A stretch of 64,000 nucleotides of DNA from Pyrocephalus nanus (taxonomy: Eukaryota; Chordata; Aves; Passeriformes; Tyrannidae): contig CM076272.1 of the NCBI GenBank assembly GCA_038380795.1, positions 1,617,001-1,681,000 of the forward strand, written 5' to 3'. The first letter of the stretch is position 1, and each line of letters opens with the position of its first letter. The notes under the pieces were generated by a model. The model made no database searches. It had not been told where the DNA came from and saw only the letters and a list, made by a program, of their open reading frames with translations. Below are positions 26,001 to 41,000 of the stretch, one piece after another. The position numbers were made by a program, and so were the translations under genes.

Positions 26001-29000
26001 CAGGTAAGGGAATTAATTTCCAGAGCTCAAACACTCCAGGCTCCTTTATCATCTCAAGCAGTGGAAACTGCAGCTTCCTAAGAAGCTAAAACTAAGGTTT
26101 CTACAAAGAATTTAAGGTCCCTCAGTGTGAATACAGGTTCCCAACTAGCATGCACACACCAAGCAACCTTCTCTACCACACAAAACCAAAATGCTTTGAG
26201 ATTTTTACTTCATAACACAGGTCTGTAAATGCCTCAATATTGCCCCAGTATCACCCCAGTACAAAAACACTGTGCTGTGTAAAATGTGTAACTATTCAAT
26301 TAAAAAGATTGCTTTTTGTTTCTGTTTCTCCTAAAACAGCACCTAGAGCAGAAATCCATTTTAGCTGCTGCACATGTGCAAAGAAACACTGAACCCCAAA
26401 CATACCTCAGTGTTGCTGTCCAGTTTATGCCAACCAGGACCTTGGAAAGCTGTTTTTGAGAGATACTTTTGATAGGCTTGTTCCAACAGGTTTATTTGCT
26501 TTTGATTAAATGGTTTCCACTTGTGCTTTGGTTTCCTTTCCCAAACAACACCAGAACTGCAGGACAAATAACAATGTTAACAATTTGATGCCTCACACCT
26601 TTTTTGTGTGTGCAAATGATGTAAAATATATTATTCTAATTTCTCAGGATCAAAAAAGACTATTTCTTTAATACAAGCCAAAAAAATGAGGCAGTTAAAT
26701 CCTACTGGCTTTTATTTCACAAGAGGGGTATAGGCAAAACTTATCTTTAATTAAAAAGCTTCCACTTAACTAAATTGGAAACATGTCCCTTTCAGCTCTA
26801 GTCCTAAAATGATAACAAGCTGTCCCATTTTGATTTTTCAGAGGAGCATTTAGACTTGCACGTGCAGTACCTGGTAATTCCTATGTAAGAGATCTCTTTT
26901 TTATTTTCATTGTTAACCAGAGACAGCCCCAGGCTGTGGATGGACAGGTTTATTTCTTGGTCAGGCTGCTCCAGCTCCTCTGCCTGGCGGGCTTTGGAGA
27001 CCAAAGCCACGTCGTCAGTGAAGAGCAGCACCCGCTGACGCCCGTCCAGGAAGGACACCCAGTGGATCTGAGTGTTGGCATTGTAGGGGAACTGGCCACA
27101 GTCATCCTGCAGTGGGGGAAAAGTGCATTCCATCAGTAAATCCAGCCTGCTGCTGGCTTTATAAACAGCTGTGCACACACACACAAAGCACAACTCAGTG
27201 CTTTCACTGTTTGTTCGCTTTACTGTCTCCTGATGATTTGGTTGCATCTTAACTCTGAAAACAATGGGAGGTTGGGATATTCCAGTTTGGAATTTAAGTG
27301 TTACTTTTCACAGCAAAAATGTCTAAAAATTAATTGCAAAAGTCTTCTGGCTTTTCACCCTGAACATTCAGGGCACTTTGGCTTTAAATGTTTGCTATTC
27401 TTTATTTCCTTGTGAGTTATCACCAACATCAGTGGCACACATTTAATAAAGATGAATCAGTAATTAGACAAAGAATTACTAGAGCTAACAACAACAGGTG
27501 TCAATTAAAACACAATGTTGTAGCACTAGTATGTAATAAAGGAAAAGAGGGGCTTTTTCCCCTTTTGTAAAGTAAATAATCCAGCAATATTTGTGATTTA
27601 GAATAATACTGGAAATCAAGAGGAAACAAAGGCCTTCACAGCAAAGCAAAAGGTAATGGGAAAGAAGGCAATAAATTATAAACCACAAAACAACTGTTAA
27701 GATCTCGGCACTTCAAATGCAGATATTCCTTATTTTTTAATTTGTGAGGGAAAACTAAGATAATTAAAGCCCTTTTTTCAAAAGCCCCAAATAATCATGA
27801 ACATAACCATAATTATAGAGCCAGGAAATCAGTTGCAAACTGAAAACATTTTAAATGTAAAAAATTGGACCCAAAAAAGTGTTTATACAGCAAAGCTGAC
27901 TGGAGTTGGTTAACTGAGCTGAGTTGAGTGAAATCAAACCCATTCCCAGCAAAACTGAAACACAAAGTTGATTTCCTATCCTTCCTTTTAGTAGCTAATA
28001 CCTTGCAGTTTTCTCAACTATGCCCAGCCAACACACAAAGCAGCTGTGAAGAATTCAGATTTTAGTGTGAGGTACAAGCAGGCAGCTATTTCGAGACAGA
28101 CAACACAGCCCACATCCCAGTTAAGTGAGAAGAACCTTCCTCCAGGAATGCTTGCTTCCCATTTTCCAACCAAACCTCTACTCTGTCTGATCCCAGAGTT
28201 ACCTCTGCTTCCAGTCACACTGCCCCTGTTCCTCTCAGTCATTTTCCACCTGGGTCATTATTATTTTGCCCCCACTTCACACGTTTTCCTGGTTTAGTTC
28301 TGCATGAGTTACAAATGTGGAAATAGCTCTTGGTGAGCAATTCAGAATTCTCTGCTCCATGCAAGCATTTCCCACAGGAAGTGAGAGTCACAACAGTGGG
28401 GGGTTTCTCCATCTTTAGGGAGATACTTAAGGCAAATGCAGCTTTTTTAAACTGCTGGAAAGCTGGTGAATTATTCATCCTCTCAACTATTTAGATACTT
28501 CCCCAGCTCCTACACTTGCTGCTCCTTCTTCCATATTCACAAAACCCAGAGCAAATGCAAGCTGCAGTTTGTGTCTGATCCTCTGAATATATTAACCTAA
28601 ACATCCAAAATCTTGCTGCTTGACAGGAGGCTCAAAGGTCTCTTACAGGACAAGACAGATGTGAAGTTACTGATGAAGCTTTCTCCCAGATAGTGTTAAC
28701 CTTGGAACAGTCCTAGATTGGCTCAGCATTCACTTCTCCCCTTCTGAATTTACCTTAAGTAGGTCATGTTCACCAAAATTCTGGCAGTAGCCCCAAGTCA
28801 ATTTTCTTGGTTTAGTTGGATCTGTCCAGGCAAACAGGCACACTTGCCTTGGTTTCAACTCCATCTCCTCTCGTAATCCACTGCAGGGTAAAGGAAAAGC
28901 AGCAGATGACAGCATTCACTGGTTAGGAGCAGTGGTGGGAGGGGAGCAAGCAAATCCCAGTGCTAAATCCCCCACCCCTCCAGCCTCCAGGGTGAGGGGT

Positions 29001-32000
29001 GAAGGACCCAGGCCATCCACCCCAAACAAGGCCAGCTGGAGGTTCACCAGCTCTTGGTGAACCTGCATTTACACTCCCACTTGACTCCACTGCCTCAAAC
29101 TATGAAGAGTGTTTAAAAGACAAAATACTTCATTAAAAGAATATGAGAAAGAAAAAGGGTTTTTACCTATTTTTCAAGGTACCATCATGGTAAAGGAAAC
29201 TTTCTTCCCAAAGGGCACCCCTGGTTAAAGCATCAGGGGTGAGCAGTTTGTGTCACCTACCTCTGCTTGTACCTGAGGGAGTCCCACGGGGTGTGGTTCA
29301 CAATCAGGGCTGGGGCAGCTCCCTCATGGTAATCAGAGAAGCTTATGAGAGTAGAGTGCTCAGAAACATTCACATCCACCAGCAAGCCCCCATTCTGGAG
29401 AAGGAGTTAGACAAAGTCCAGTATTTGTTCTGTACATAAATTCAATTTAAAATAGGCTATACTGCTTTAGATCAGTCTTTCACTGACCTCTTACAAATGA
29501 AATCAGGAAATGTCCCTTGCATTATCTATAACAGCAAACTCAAACACATTGGTTGCTGACTTCAGACAGGTATCAGTAGCATCCACAAAATATTTTTCGA
29601 TAGAATTGAAAAAATATAGTAAAATTATGGATTTTTATTAATTACTTCATTTGGCCAAGTTCAGTAAAAAGTAAAGGTGATCATTCCCTTCACTTTCTGT
29701 TACAAAACTCAGTCCCATTTAACAGTGCAGGTTCCTGCATATTCCTTAAAAATGTGAAGGTCTAGACAAACTTGAGTGTAAACTGGTCAAGTACAACAAA
29801 TACAGCAAAAGCACATTAACAAAATGAGCAGAATAGTTCTGTTCATTAAATCTCTAAACAATTCTTCCTGACTCTTTTCTCCTAATGGCTTTCCAGTGTA
29901 TGTGCAAGATATTTGATGCAGGATTATCAAGAAAACAAAAACTGCAATCCATTTTAGGATAACTATTAAATAACCTGAAGGCACCCAAGACATGCCCTCT
30001 GCCAAAACCCCAGATGTCAGAGGTGCATTTTATCATTTGAATCTAATGGAGCTGATCATCTTCTTACAGGGTTACCACAAGTAAATCACATTGACTACAC
30101 AGCTATGGAAACATTAACACTGCAAACTCGATTCCCAGCCTTTTTTATGCCTCACAACTGAAGGGCAGTGTACACACAGCTTTGATCTCAGTGATCCTGG
30201 TGAGTCAAGCTAGCAGAGGGCTAAAGTGGAGTTTAGAACAGAGCACACAGTCAGCCTCACCAATTCTTCCAGTCTCAGCAGGGTACCATTGTCCTGGGCA
30301 TTAAACAGGAATGGTTTGGAGGGGCTCTCATAGCCAACTACTCTGACACAAAGTTCACCAGATGAGCTTTCAGGCCAGAATGGGAGACACTGTGAAACAA
30401 GAAATGCATGTGAATTGATCAGTTCCTGTGCGTTCAGCACAGTGAGCCAGCAGTAAAACAAACAGGTTTGTGACTCTCACAGGCCTTAGTTCTTACCCAA
30501 GTGGCTACTGATGAACATCTCAGCTACATTTACTGAGTTACCCAAACTGAAGCACTTCATTAATGTCCCAACACATGCAGCCTGTGCTGCTCAAGCTCCC
30601 CTGGGATGTGAAGCACCCATGTCATCCATCAGAAGGGACAGCACCCATAACAGAACTGCTCCTTCCTCAAGTGACACCTCGAGATCAGCTGTTTGTCTGC
30701 AACAACATCCAAAGGGAAAACCATGAAACATTACCTCTGAAGCTGAGATATAATTCCATTTATTAGTTGGAAGAGAGCCACTGGGACCAATTTCTCCAAC
30801 TTCAAGTTCCAGAGAAGATTTGTTTGCTATTGTGTAGAATGGAGTGAAGGTAACTATCCTGGTCAGGTTAAAACTGCTCATTTTGATGCTGACTCCAACC
30901 TGTCAAACAAGGACAGTTTGAGCAAACAATCAACAGCAAGCTTAAAGAAAAGTCAGGATGGAAAAGAAGGAAAAGCCAACACTACAATATTACAAAACCT
31001 GGCACACAGCACTCCTGTTCTGAACACCTGAAATAAAAGAACCAAATGACATGGAGTCAAGTCAGCAAATTATCCAACACAATTAACAGTCAGGTGACAT
31101 TTCAGCTGTAGCATTTTGTAGCTGTGGCATCTGTGGGGAAAACCCAACAGGAATCCTCTAGAGTAAATAAAGACAACCTAAATTGACCATTATCATCAGA
31201 AAACAGCTAAAGAATACATGGAAACACAACTCCCCACATATCTTTATTCTTATATTATATTCTTATTAGTTGTGGAAATGTAGCCTTGGATAAGGACTGA
31301 AGACATGGACACTAGAAATGATGCATTATGCTATGAACTCTTCTCTCCATTATGCACATTCACCACTGTGTTTTCAATCAGCCCAGAACTGCACATTTGT
31401 TATACAAACCACGTTTATGAATTGAACTGAAACTTCTGTTGGTCAAACCACTTGTTGCCACGTGCAGACCTGAATAGCTGGGGCATAAATGTCATTACCC
31501 TAAATGCTGAATATTTCCATGCTTTAAAAGCAGTGTAAGAAGTGAAACAAAGGCCTTAATGAGGGGAAAAAAGTTAAGCCTAAAGAGAGCTTCCCAAAAC
31601 ACAGCAATATATCTTACCAGGTAGTCCATGTTATTAGCTGAACACCTGACACATCCATAGCTTCCTACAGTATCAAGGGAGAAGCTGCTGGACCAAGTGC
31701 TGGTTGAAATACAGAGCTGGATCTACAGACAAAAAAACAACAACGTGCAAAGTAATGCAATAAATGCACTGTAATTCTACAGCTCGTGCATTATGGAGTG
31801 CAATCACATCACACAGAGCAGTATGAAGACAACACTTGAGTGCTTTTAAAACCTTCTGTAAGTTTAGATAACTTACAGTTATCTATATATATCTATAGTA
31901 TCACTATTGATGTTGTGATTAGTCTGGGCCTGAGTTCTGGAGATGTCACAGTACGAGGCAGCAAACAGAGGAGCACTCATGGTCTGCTCATGGCAGCACA

Positions 32001-35000
32001 CACATCCATGGGAAAAAGCCTGCATTTTGTGGTGCCTCACAAACTCGAAGAGCTGGGAGGAAATAAACACTGCTTCTACAACCATTTTTTCAACTCCTGT
32101 TGGGTAACAAAAGTTATTTAAAAGGAATGAAAGGATTTTTTTCTGAAAAAGTCTTCTGCTGCAGTACTCTTCACGTGACCATGCAAACAGCACACCAGAA
32201 AAAATCCAAACTAAAGAAATGTGTTTAACACAAAACAGCATATTTACAGTGTGCATTTTAAATGCCAAAGTACCAAAGAAACCAACTGCCAAATGAGAGC
32301 CTTGAAACTTAAAACCTACATAAAAATACCCTTTATAGGAAATGTCTGCGCGTTTTCCCCCTCAGAGCAGGATTTCTAATCAGCATACCTTATTTTTACT
32401 AAAGATGTTTTTCTTTTTAAATGAGAACAGAACAATGTCTCTGTAGTCTGCTGGATGCTTCACATGAGTGTCCTCAGCCCGGTACTGGAGGACACGGGAG
32501 GTCTTGTTGATGATCCAGTAGGGACTGAAGACGGACAGGACCATGCGGCTGCCGAGCCTCCTGGTGTGGATGTAAACATCCACGGTCATGGACGCTGCAG
32601 AGTGGGAGGTGAAGCACACGGGGAAAAACTCAGGCATCCCCTCGTGAATTTTAAGATGCCCGTTCCAGTCTTTGCCTTGATATTTTAACAGCACAAGTTC
32701 CATTATTTCTCCGTTGATTCGGGAGTGGAAAATGTCTGCGGCGCTCCCTTCGGTTAATTCCCGGGCTTCTGCTGTGCCCTGCAGCACAAGTGGAAGAGGC
32801 AAATTAGGATTTTAATATATAAAATGAAGGCATTCAAACCCCAGCACTTTATTCTCTTGCAGGATGCACATTTCAGGTATCTCAGTACCTGGCCAGGTAC
32901 ATCCAAATTCCAAAAAATTAATCCCCAGAAGTCCCGGAATCGATCCATGATCTGCCTCATTCATTGACAATATAAAATACAAACCCCAGCATTCATTATC
33001 TTACACACTACATTCACCTGCACTTCTTAGTAAATACAGTCTTACTTAAAACTGAGTAAAGGATTTACAAATAAACCCTACAATAAACTCACCTCCAGTA
33101 AATATCTCAAGGAGTATGGCAGAAGATTCCTCACAGTGAGTGTGGGGTAAAGGTGGATAATGTAGGCAGGATCCCACTCCTCTTCAAAGGGTGAAATAAA
33201 GCTGAGCTCATCAGGTACAGCTGTTGAGCTGATGATCAGAGGCAGGAAATTTGACTCCATGGCTGGGCACTGCAACAAGCACTTCACTTCAGTGCTCCTG
33301 TGCAGCTCCTCCCTCCAGGCAATGTAGGTGGTGGACTCTCTGAACTGCCCCTCGAACACCCCCGTGGGCCGGACATACAGCTGGCACCTGCAGGGACAGG
33401 GCAGGAAAAGGGACACAACAGGATGGGATTGACAGACACCTTCACCCACGTTAAAGTCACTGCTAACACTCTACAGTGCCTTTGCAGCACACTCACTACC
33501 CAATCACACAATCACAGAACCAAGCAGGTTGGAAAAAACCTCTGAGGTCATCGAGTCCAACCTGGGTCACCCTGAGAGCAGAGCCCGACCCTCCCTGGCT
33601 CCCCCCTCCAGTCAGGGCATTGCACAGAGTGATGAGGTCCCCCCTGAGCCTCCTCCTCCCCAGGCTCAACAACCCCAGCTCCCTCAGCTGCTCCTCACAG
33701 CACTTGTGAAAAGGCAGCATTTTGGATTTGGTCAGGAAGAATTCCAAGTGCACATTTTGGTCAGGAAGATTTCCAAGTGCACATTTTGGTCAGGAAGAAT
33801 TCCAAGTGCACATTTTGGTCAGGAAGATTTCCAAGTGCACATTTTGGTCAGGAAGATTTCCAAGTGCACATTGAAACTCCCCCAGCAATGCTGTATTTGT
33901 GCCTCAGAGATCAGCCCTGGAGAACAAGCAAAGCTTACGTGTAGGAATGCAAAGGAACATGGAATTCCTCCTCTGGCCTGGAGATGCCAATTGCCTCCAG
34001 CACCCTGGAGCCTTTAGCCAGTTTATAGATCATAAATGGGATGGAGAAATGGTTCTTGATCTGGAATCAGAAGGCAGAATTTTCATTGCATTTCTGCAGT
34101 ACAAATTTCTAAAGGAAAAAGGCTGAATAACAAGAAGGAAAAACAGCAGTAGTAGATTTAACCAAACTCCTCTAGAAAACAGACTTTATGTGTCTTAAAA
34201 CAAAATACAGTTCTGAAGGAGATAATACACAAGCATATGAGAAAAATCTTCATTTTAAGTCCCATGAACTGAAAAACATGCTTAAAATGCCAAGTTGCAT
34301 AAAAAGTATCCTCGATGTCGAGGATATTAGAAAAGCCAAAAGGGAAAGGAAATAACAGATTTCTCATTTATCAGGAAGACACACACATACAGAATGCAGA
34401 TCAAAATTCATGTAACAAATAGAGCAAAATACTTAATAATTGGCCTTTGAGTAACTTCTTGGACAAGTTCCTCAAAAAGACCTCAGAAAAGGCACTGAGG
34501 AAGAAAGGCCCAGTCATCATTACAGAGCAGTGCTCTGGGCTGGTTTTTTACCTGCAGAGGGGAGCGCACAGTGATGACCTTGTTCCCTTCAGTGGCGTCA
34601 ATCTGCAGGATGATGGAGCTGGAGGGGCCAGCCAGGCTCCTGGTGTTGTACAGCCGCCGGCCCGGCTTGGCCACGGGAACGCTCAGGGCGTCCTTGTACC
34701 CCTGCAGTTCTGGGCCACAAACACACCCCAAGGGCTCAGTCAGGCCAAACAAATCACACTGCCATCTCCTACTGCAACAGCTCCCACCAGTGCAACAGCA
34801 TCAGCCAGGATCAGAGTACTCCCTGGCAAAAGCACCTTCAATGGTATTTGAGTAGCACTGAGGGAAAGCTTTAAGGTGCAAAGACTCCTCAAGACTATAA
34901 CTTTAGATCTGATTTATTCACAGCCCAGGAAATACCCCAAGCAGTAAACAAAGGTGTTCGTTGGGTGAGTTACTGAAATGCAACACATGATCTTTGTATA

Positions 35001-38000
35001 AAGGCCAAGTACCTTCAGATGGGATGTGATGGAAAGGAAAACACTCAGGAGATCATGTATTAGTAGCTGTTGTATCCCATTCCCTTGGGAGTGTTTTCTG
35101 GCAAAGCTAAAAACCAGAAACATAACTGCTCTGGAGTAGCTGGGTAACTGCAGGAAGCCAAACAGCAGTAAGAAAGTAGGAGAAATGAAGATCCTGTTTA
35201 ACAGGAGCTGGAATGCACAGGGCTGTGTCACAGGGTCTAACATGGTCTAGCCATGACTCCACCAGAATGTCCATTTCTCCAAAGGGGGCAGAAAAATTAG
35301 TCTTCTTTTTGTACTCTCTGGAAAACTGGAGAAAAGGAATTTTACATGTTTTTAAGAACTCCAGTAGCTGTTTTTTTTTTTTTTTTGGGGGGTGTTAACT
35401 GGCATCAGTATTCAGAAGTGGTTCCAAGCCCATGTACTGACATGCATTTCCCCCCCATGGATTTGCCTGCTGATGCTGATGTTCCCACAAGCAGTGCTCC
35501 CCAGCACAGTACCTAAGTTCAAGGAGAAGATGGTGCTCTCCTGTCGGTGCAGGGCAGACAATCTGCCTCGCTGGGGTGCTTCAAACACAGAGTACTCCAG
35601 CTCCAGGCTCTGACCAACCTCGATGTCCTTCGTGTTCTCTTTGCTAGTGGAACCAACTATCCGAAAACTGGAGCTGGGGAGCACTCTGAGAGACACCCCC
35701 AGGGCGTTTTTCACTATGAAAGGGGCTGTCTCCTTGAAGGAATAGTCAAACGTGGAGGCAGTCGCTTCGGAAAATGCCTGGAATTAACAACAAACAAAAA
35801 CTGTCACACATCAATAAATAGAACATATCCAGAAAGGCAGTTCCCAGCAACTAAAAAGAGAGGCAAAATTATATACATAGCAAGACCTAGGCTTTGTATA
35901 GCAGTATTTCAGGGAAGTGAAGGTCACTTGCAGAGAATTTAATTTATTCTGTGATTTGCAGTACATGTTGATGCTACAATAAGCACTCCTGCTCCTCACA
36001 GGGCATTTTTCCAGTTCTTTGGTTGTAAGAGAAATGTAAGATCTGGCACAGAGGAGTCACCAGGACATGGAACATGTACATGCTTCATATTCAATCACAA
36101 GTTATACTTACAAACAATTGCTTGGTCCCACAGAGCCATGAAAACTGACTGCCAATACAGACTTACAGTATTAGCAAATACTTACAGAACTGCTGCAAAA
36201 CTGCTTTTAATTTGGAATCCAAAAATAAACAGGCATAAGTCACATTTTGTAAAAATAGTTTGGTTTACTAACCAAAATTTCTTCACTCCCTAAAAAGAGG
36301 AGGGAAAAGCAGCCTAGATCATTGATAAGCACACCTTCTACCACAAGAAAAATAGGGTATTTTTAACACACTGAACATTCTACTCCTACATTTTTAAGGC
36401 CAATCCTAAAATGCCCACTTTCAATAAAGGAGAAAAACTGGAAAGGAAGGTAAATTTCTCTTTTAATATTTCAGAAAGAGTCTTGTAGGAAATAGTTGTG
36501 TTTATTGGAGCGTTTCATTTTCATTTGCATGTATGTATGACCCTTCCTTAAGTCCTGCATAAGCACAATTGTTGCTCTGACACAGAAGCTGCTTCTCTGA
36601 AAAGCTCAGCACCCCCTTTCTGTCAACCCCAAAAGGGCTAATGCCAGTAAAACTCCTCAGCCCTTCCAGGTACCACCTGTCAGAGCTGCAGAACAGCCAC
36701 TGGCCTGTGACTGGCAGCCAATAAAGTTCTTTTTTAAAGAAAAACCACAACTTCCTACAGAACCCCACAATTCAGCCCGTTCTGCCCGTTGGAACTACCT
36801 TGGCCAGGTTACTGAAAACAGCCAGACAGCACTTGGATATTGTGATATTCATTGTGTCCTTGGAGGAGATGGTAATGGCAGTCTGGGGCTCAGGAAGAAT
36901 GATGAAATCATCCCCAGGCATCAGACTTCTCTCCTGGACAGGGTTGGTCTTCATCTGAAAGACAAAGTTCATTGGGCCTTTACGAACACAGAAGTTCCTT
37001 TCTCCCCTGTTAACACAGGAAAAAACTTGACCTACACTTGACAATTCACCAGAAAAAGTAAATCCTACTTTACTTGTAAAGCTCAGATGCCTTAAACAAA
37101 CATGGAAATTTTATAACAACACTGAAGGCAAGTTATTTTCTTTCTGTCCATGCATTGGACAATTAACATTATTCAGAAAAACTTTAAGATGTCTAAACAT
37201 TGATTCTTTTTCCCCAAGTGAAACTGCACATCCCTCAAAGGAACAGCATTTAAAAGGTCAATGTTCTGCCACACAAAACTTTGAAGACATTTAAAAACAG
37301 CTGCCTGTTCAAACCATTTCACATATTTTTGAGTAGTTTACATACCTCCAGTTTCAAATTCCACTGCTTCTTTCCTCCTTCAATCCGTTCAATAAGTGGC
37401 TCCCACACTGCATAGGTTTCATTGTAATAATGAATCTAAAGACATAACCAAAATTAAATAAAAATAAAGGACCAGGTTCCTTCCAATAGAAATTATTATG
37501 TAAAACATTAATAAGCAAACAATCCATTTTGGAGGTTCTAGCATTAACTTTTATGGCTTAAAAAATTAATACACAGAAATGTGATATATCATAAATTTTT
37601 TCATCAGTAAGATCATTTATGAAGAGTTCATTGTCTGGCTTGCTTTGAGAGCAACCAGACATGCTGATAGCACTACCACGTGGCTGCATGTGTGGCTGTA
37701 TGGAATTTTAACCTGCTGCCTCCCTAAGAGACTGTATCACCTTGGAATGGTATCTCATTTTGAGAATAGAGTGCAGTTTCTATCTTAGCAATGAACTCAG
37801 TGCCACAGGAACAAGGAAAGGTGGGCATTGAATATTCAAGTATAAATAAGCTCATTGTTCATACAGCAAAACTTGTACATGAAAAACAGTAGAGAAACAG
37901 AGAGGGCCAGATTATTGCACACAGCCACTGCCATTAAAATCTACCACTGATTGCAAACTTCCTGTGCTTAGTCACACTTGCCTGACTGCTAAAGAGCTCC

Positions 38001-41000
38001 TAAGAGCATTACAATTGAAACCCATTATTAATTTAGCACAGACAAAGTGTACTGAAAAGTTACTTGAACATCAGGAGCCATGCAGAAGAGTTTCAAACTG
38101 CCAAGAGCTGGACCCCACACACCTCCAGTGACGTGTCAGCAGTGACCTCCATCAGCGAGGACCAGTTTTTCAGGACCCCTGAGAAAGCAGATTCCACCAA
38201 CAGCAAAGGGACAGTGCGATGTCCCAGCCCACACTCCAAGGTCATCTGTACTGATTTCACCATGATGTCAAACTTCTCCTGTTTCACAACTTGTTCCCGG
38301 TCCTTGTAAGTTTCTGTCGCTTCTGTGGCTACATCAACACCGAGGAACCAAGCATTGCACTCATCCACAGGCTTCACCTGCCACAGGTTCTCAGGAACTT
38401 CAGCTGCTCCTCTGGAATCCTCCTCTGGTGCCCTGGGTTTTATGGCAGCCATAATGGTAATGACAGTGTTCAGAATTATGGGCGAGATCTTGAACAAAGA
38501 AAAAAACCCCTTTTATTAAAATATGAAATCTATCATAAATGAAAACAGCAAATATTACAGGCCCTCATAAGAGATGTAACTTAAATTCCAAGGAACAGAG
38601 TCCATTCATGGAACTCCTCTTGTTTTCCTTTACTACAAAACGTCCCAATTCCTCCCTCACAATCCCACAGGATCAAGAACAAAATTCTCAGACTGGAATT
38701 CACTGTTGCCAATCTGTGGCACTGCCAGGACAGCAGCCAATATCCAGCTTTTCCCTACCACTCTGGAAAGCATTCCTTTGATTTTAAGAGCCCTGAGGTG
38801 TTCACAAAAGCCTGCTGGTGAGGTCTGTACCCCCATAGCACAACTGTCAAAGGATTTCTGCCTCAGGAACAAGGGACTGGCAGTTTAAGGCTTTTCATAT
38901 CACAAACACCTATTTGTGAACTTTTCACAGGAGAATCAGCAAGTTACATCCCAAAATCCCTTCACCAGAGACACAATTATTGGTTTACCTATTAAGAACA
39001 AGGTATTTCCCATGGTGTACCCTTCTGGAAATCACATTAACAGTCTTATATTATCCATGGACTTGGGGGGCTGTGCATTCTTGTAAGACTGACAGCAAAA
39101 ATAGTGGTGGTGGCAGCAGGGGAAGGGTTATTTCAAAACTTGGGAAGAAAGTGGTGGGAGGAATCCTAGAATCTCAAGTATTTAAATGAGACCTTTTTGG
39201 TGAAGGGACTGTCAACACAAGGAACACATCATGACTTTTTCCACCACACAGAGCAGCTCTAAAAATGCTTATTTCTAGAATTAAACTAACAGGGGAAAAT
39301 GCAAACTTTAACCACCAAAAACCGAGCTGCAGTTTGAGAAACACAAGCTGTTCTTCCAAAGACAGTTTTAATGATCTTACCTTAATAATAAGTTCTTCCA
39401 TTGTTACTGCCACAGTCTGCAGTCCTGAGACATGCACCATATTCTCCATGACCAAGGAACAGGGTCGTAACACCTGAGTGAAAAACACCATTGGATTATT
39501 AAGGTGACTCCTGGGATCTTAAACTTTTCAAAAGCTCTTGTATTTTTTTCATTCCATAGGCCCAGGGGATGCTGATCCCACAGAGTAACAACATGGTTCA
39601 GAGCAGCAGCAGTTTTTCATTTACTGCCACATATTCCAACACCCCAATTTGCACAACAGCAATTTTTTTTAAAAGGTTAAAAGGTTAAAAGTTACTGAAA
39701 TAAAAGTTTTTGATGTATTACTTAAAAACCAGACAAAACCCAACACAAAGACTGATAGTACAGTGAAAAAAACAGGGGTTTTCTTACAGTAGTAACATTC
39801 TTGTCTTGTTTCTCCTTGAGAAAGGCACAGGCCAACACTTTGAAGCCATTCACTTGAGCAGTCATCCTCTGTGCATCGCTTCCAGATGTCAGGGAAAAGT
39901 TACACTGGAAGGAAACTTTTAAGGCAGGAGCATCAGCATTGGTCAAATTAGCAACAAACACAACTTCTGGGTCCAGAATCACAGCTTTTACTGTCATATT
40001 TGGCCGTACAGGTGTTTCTGTGAAAAGAAATTTTTAAAAAAACCCTTGAATGTAAAAGGTTTGGAAGCGTTATCATGTACATAATACTGAAACCATGCAT
40101 GAAAATTGCTACCCAATTACAGAGGTACAAATTCAACAAATGATGTCTCAGTTTTTACAGGAATACAGTGCTGAAACTGAGCATCTCAGTGTTCAGAACT
40201 CAGCAGCAAATGGTCAGAACTTTAGCTTTGAACAAACTGCTCAGTGCTGTAGGACAGGATTAAGTGTGTACACTGCAGTCAGCCTAAGCCCTGGCTCTAC
40301 AAAGCCAAGCTGGAAATTGTTATTTTCTGGCTCAACACCTAAAGTGACTCACTCCTTTAGACTGAACACTTACAAATCAAACCCAAATTAGTTTCTTGTC
40401 TGAATATGTTTGGTCTCCAAACAGAAGGAGAGAACCAAATGATATTTCTCTCAGTTAAAAGCAAGACACTTTCGCCCAGTGATGGATCAGGTCCCTTTGG
40501 GAGGGCACTGCAGTGTGGTGGGAGCCTCCTGCACACCAGGATGATTCCAGGAGTTACTCCTGCCCAACTCTCGCTGGAAATATCAGAATATCAGAGCTGT
40601 GCCAGGGAACAGGAGCCAGTTTGAGGCTCAGGGCACTGCAGGAAAAGCAAAGGAAGCTGGACATGGTGGGTTGGAGCCAGGAACACGTGTGGGCAGTCCT
40701 GACCATTCCCTGCAAGGGCTGTTTCCCTGGAGTGAGTGTCACCCTTGGGCACTTCAACCAGGCAAGAGGAGGGCAAGTGAGCTGTTGACATCACCAGGGC
40801 AGTTCATCAAACCTAAGGGTCACTGCTGGTGCTCTGCCAAGGCCCCCAAAAGGAAGGGAGGGCTGTTGGGAACCAGCCTGACAACACACCCCACAGCTCA
40901 GACAAGCCCAGCAGTCACTTCAAGCCAACAAAATACTTTTAGGAGTGGTGTTTCTTGCCCTTGTTTCATCATGCTTTACCTTCAGTCTTCAACCAGAAAG

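Noticed and set aside
33529..34017. 162-codon plus-strand open frame with internal repeats
   Set aside because: Its repeats are the 29-bp minisatellite read in successive frames, preceded by antisense CR1 sequence; not a gene.
34694..34706. Alternative acceptor for exon 42 just before GGGTAC
   Set aside because: Exon 41 ends in phase 1, so this site would break the frame. The AG at 34710-34711 restores it and yields a residue-for-residue match with the family.
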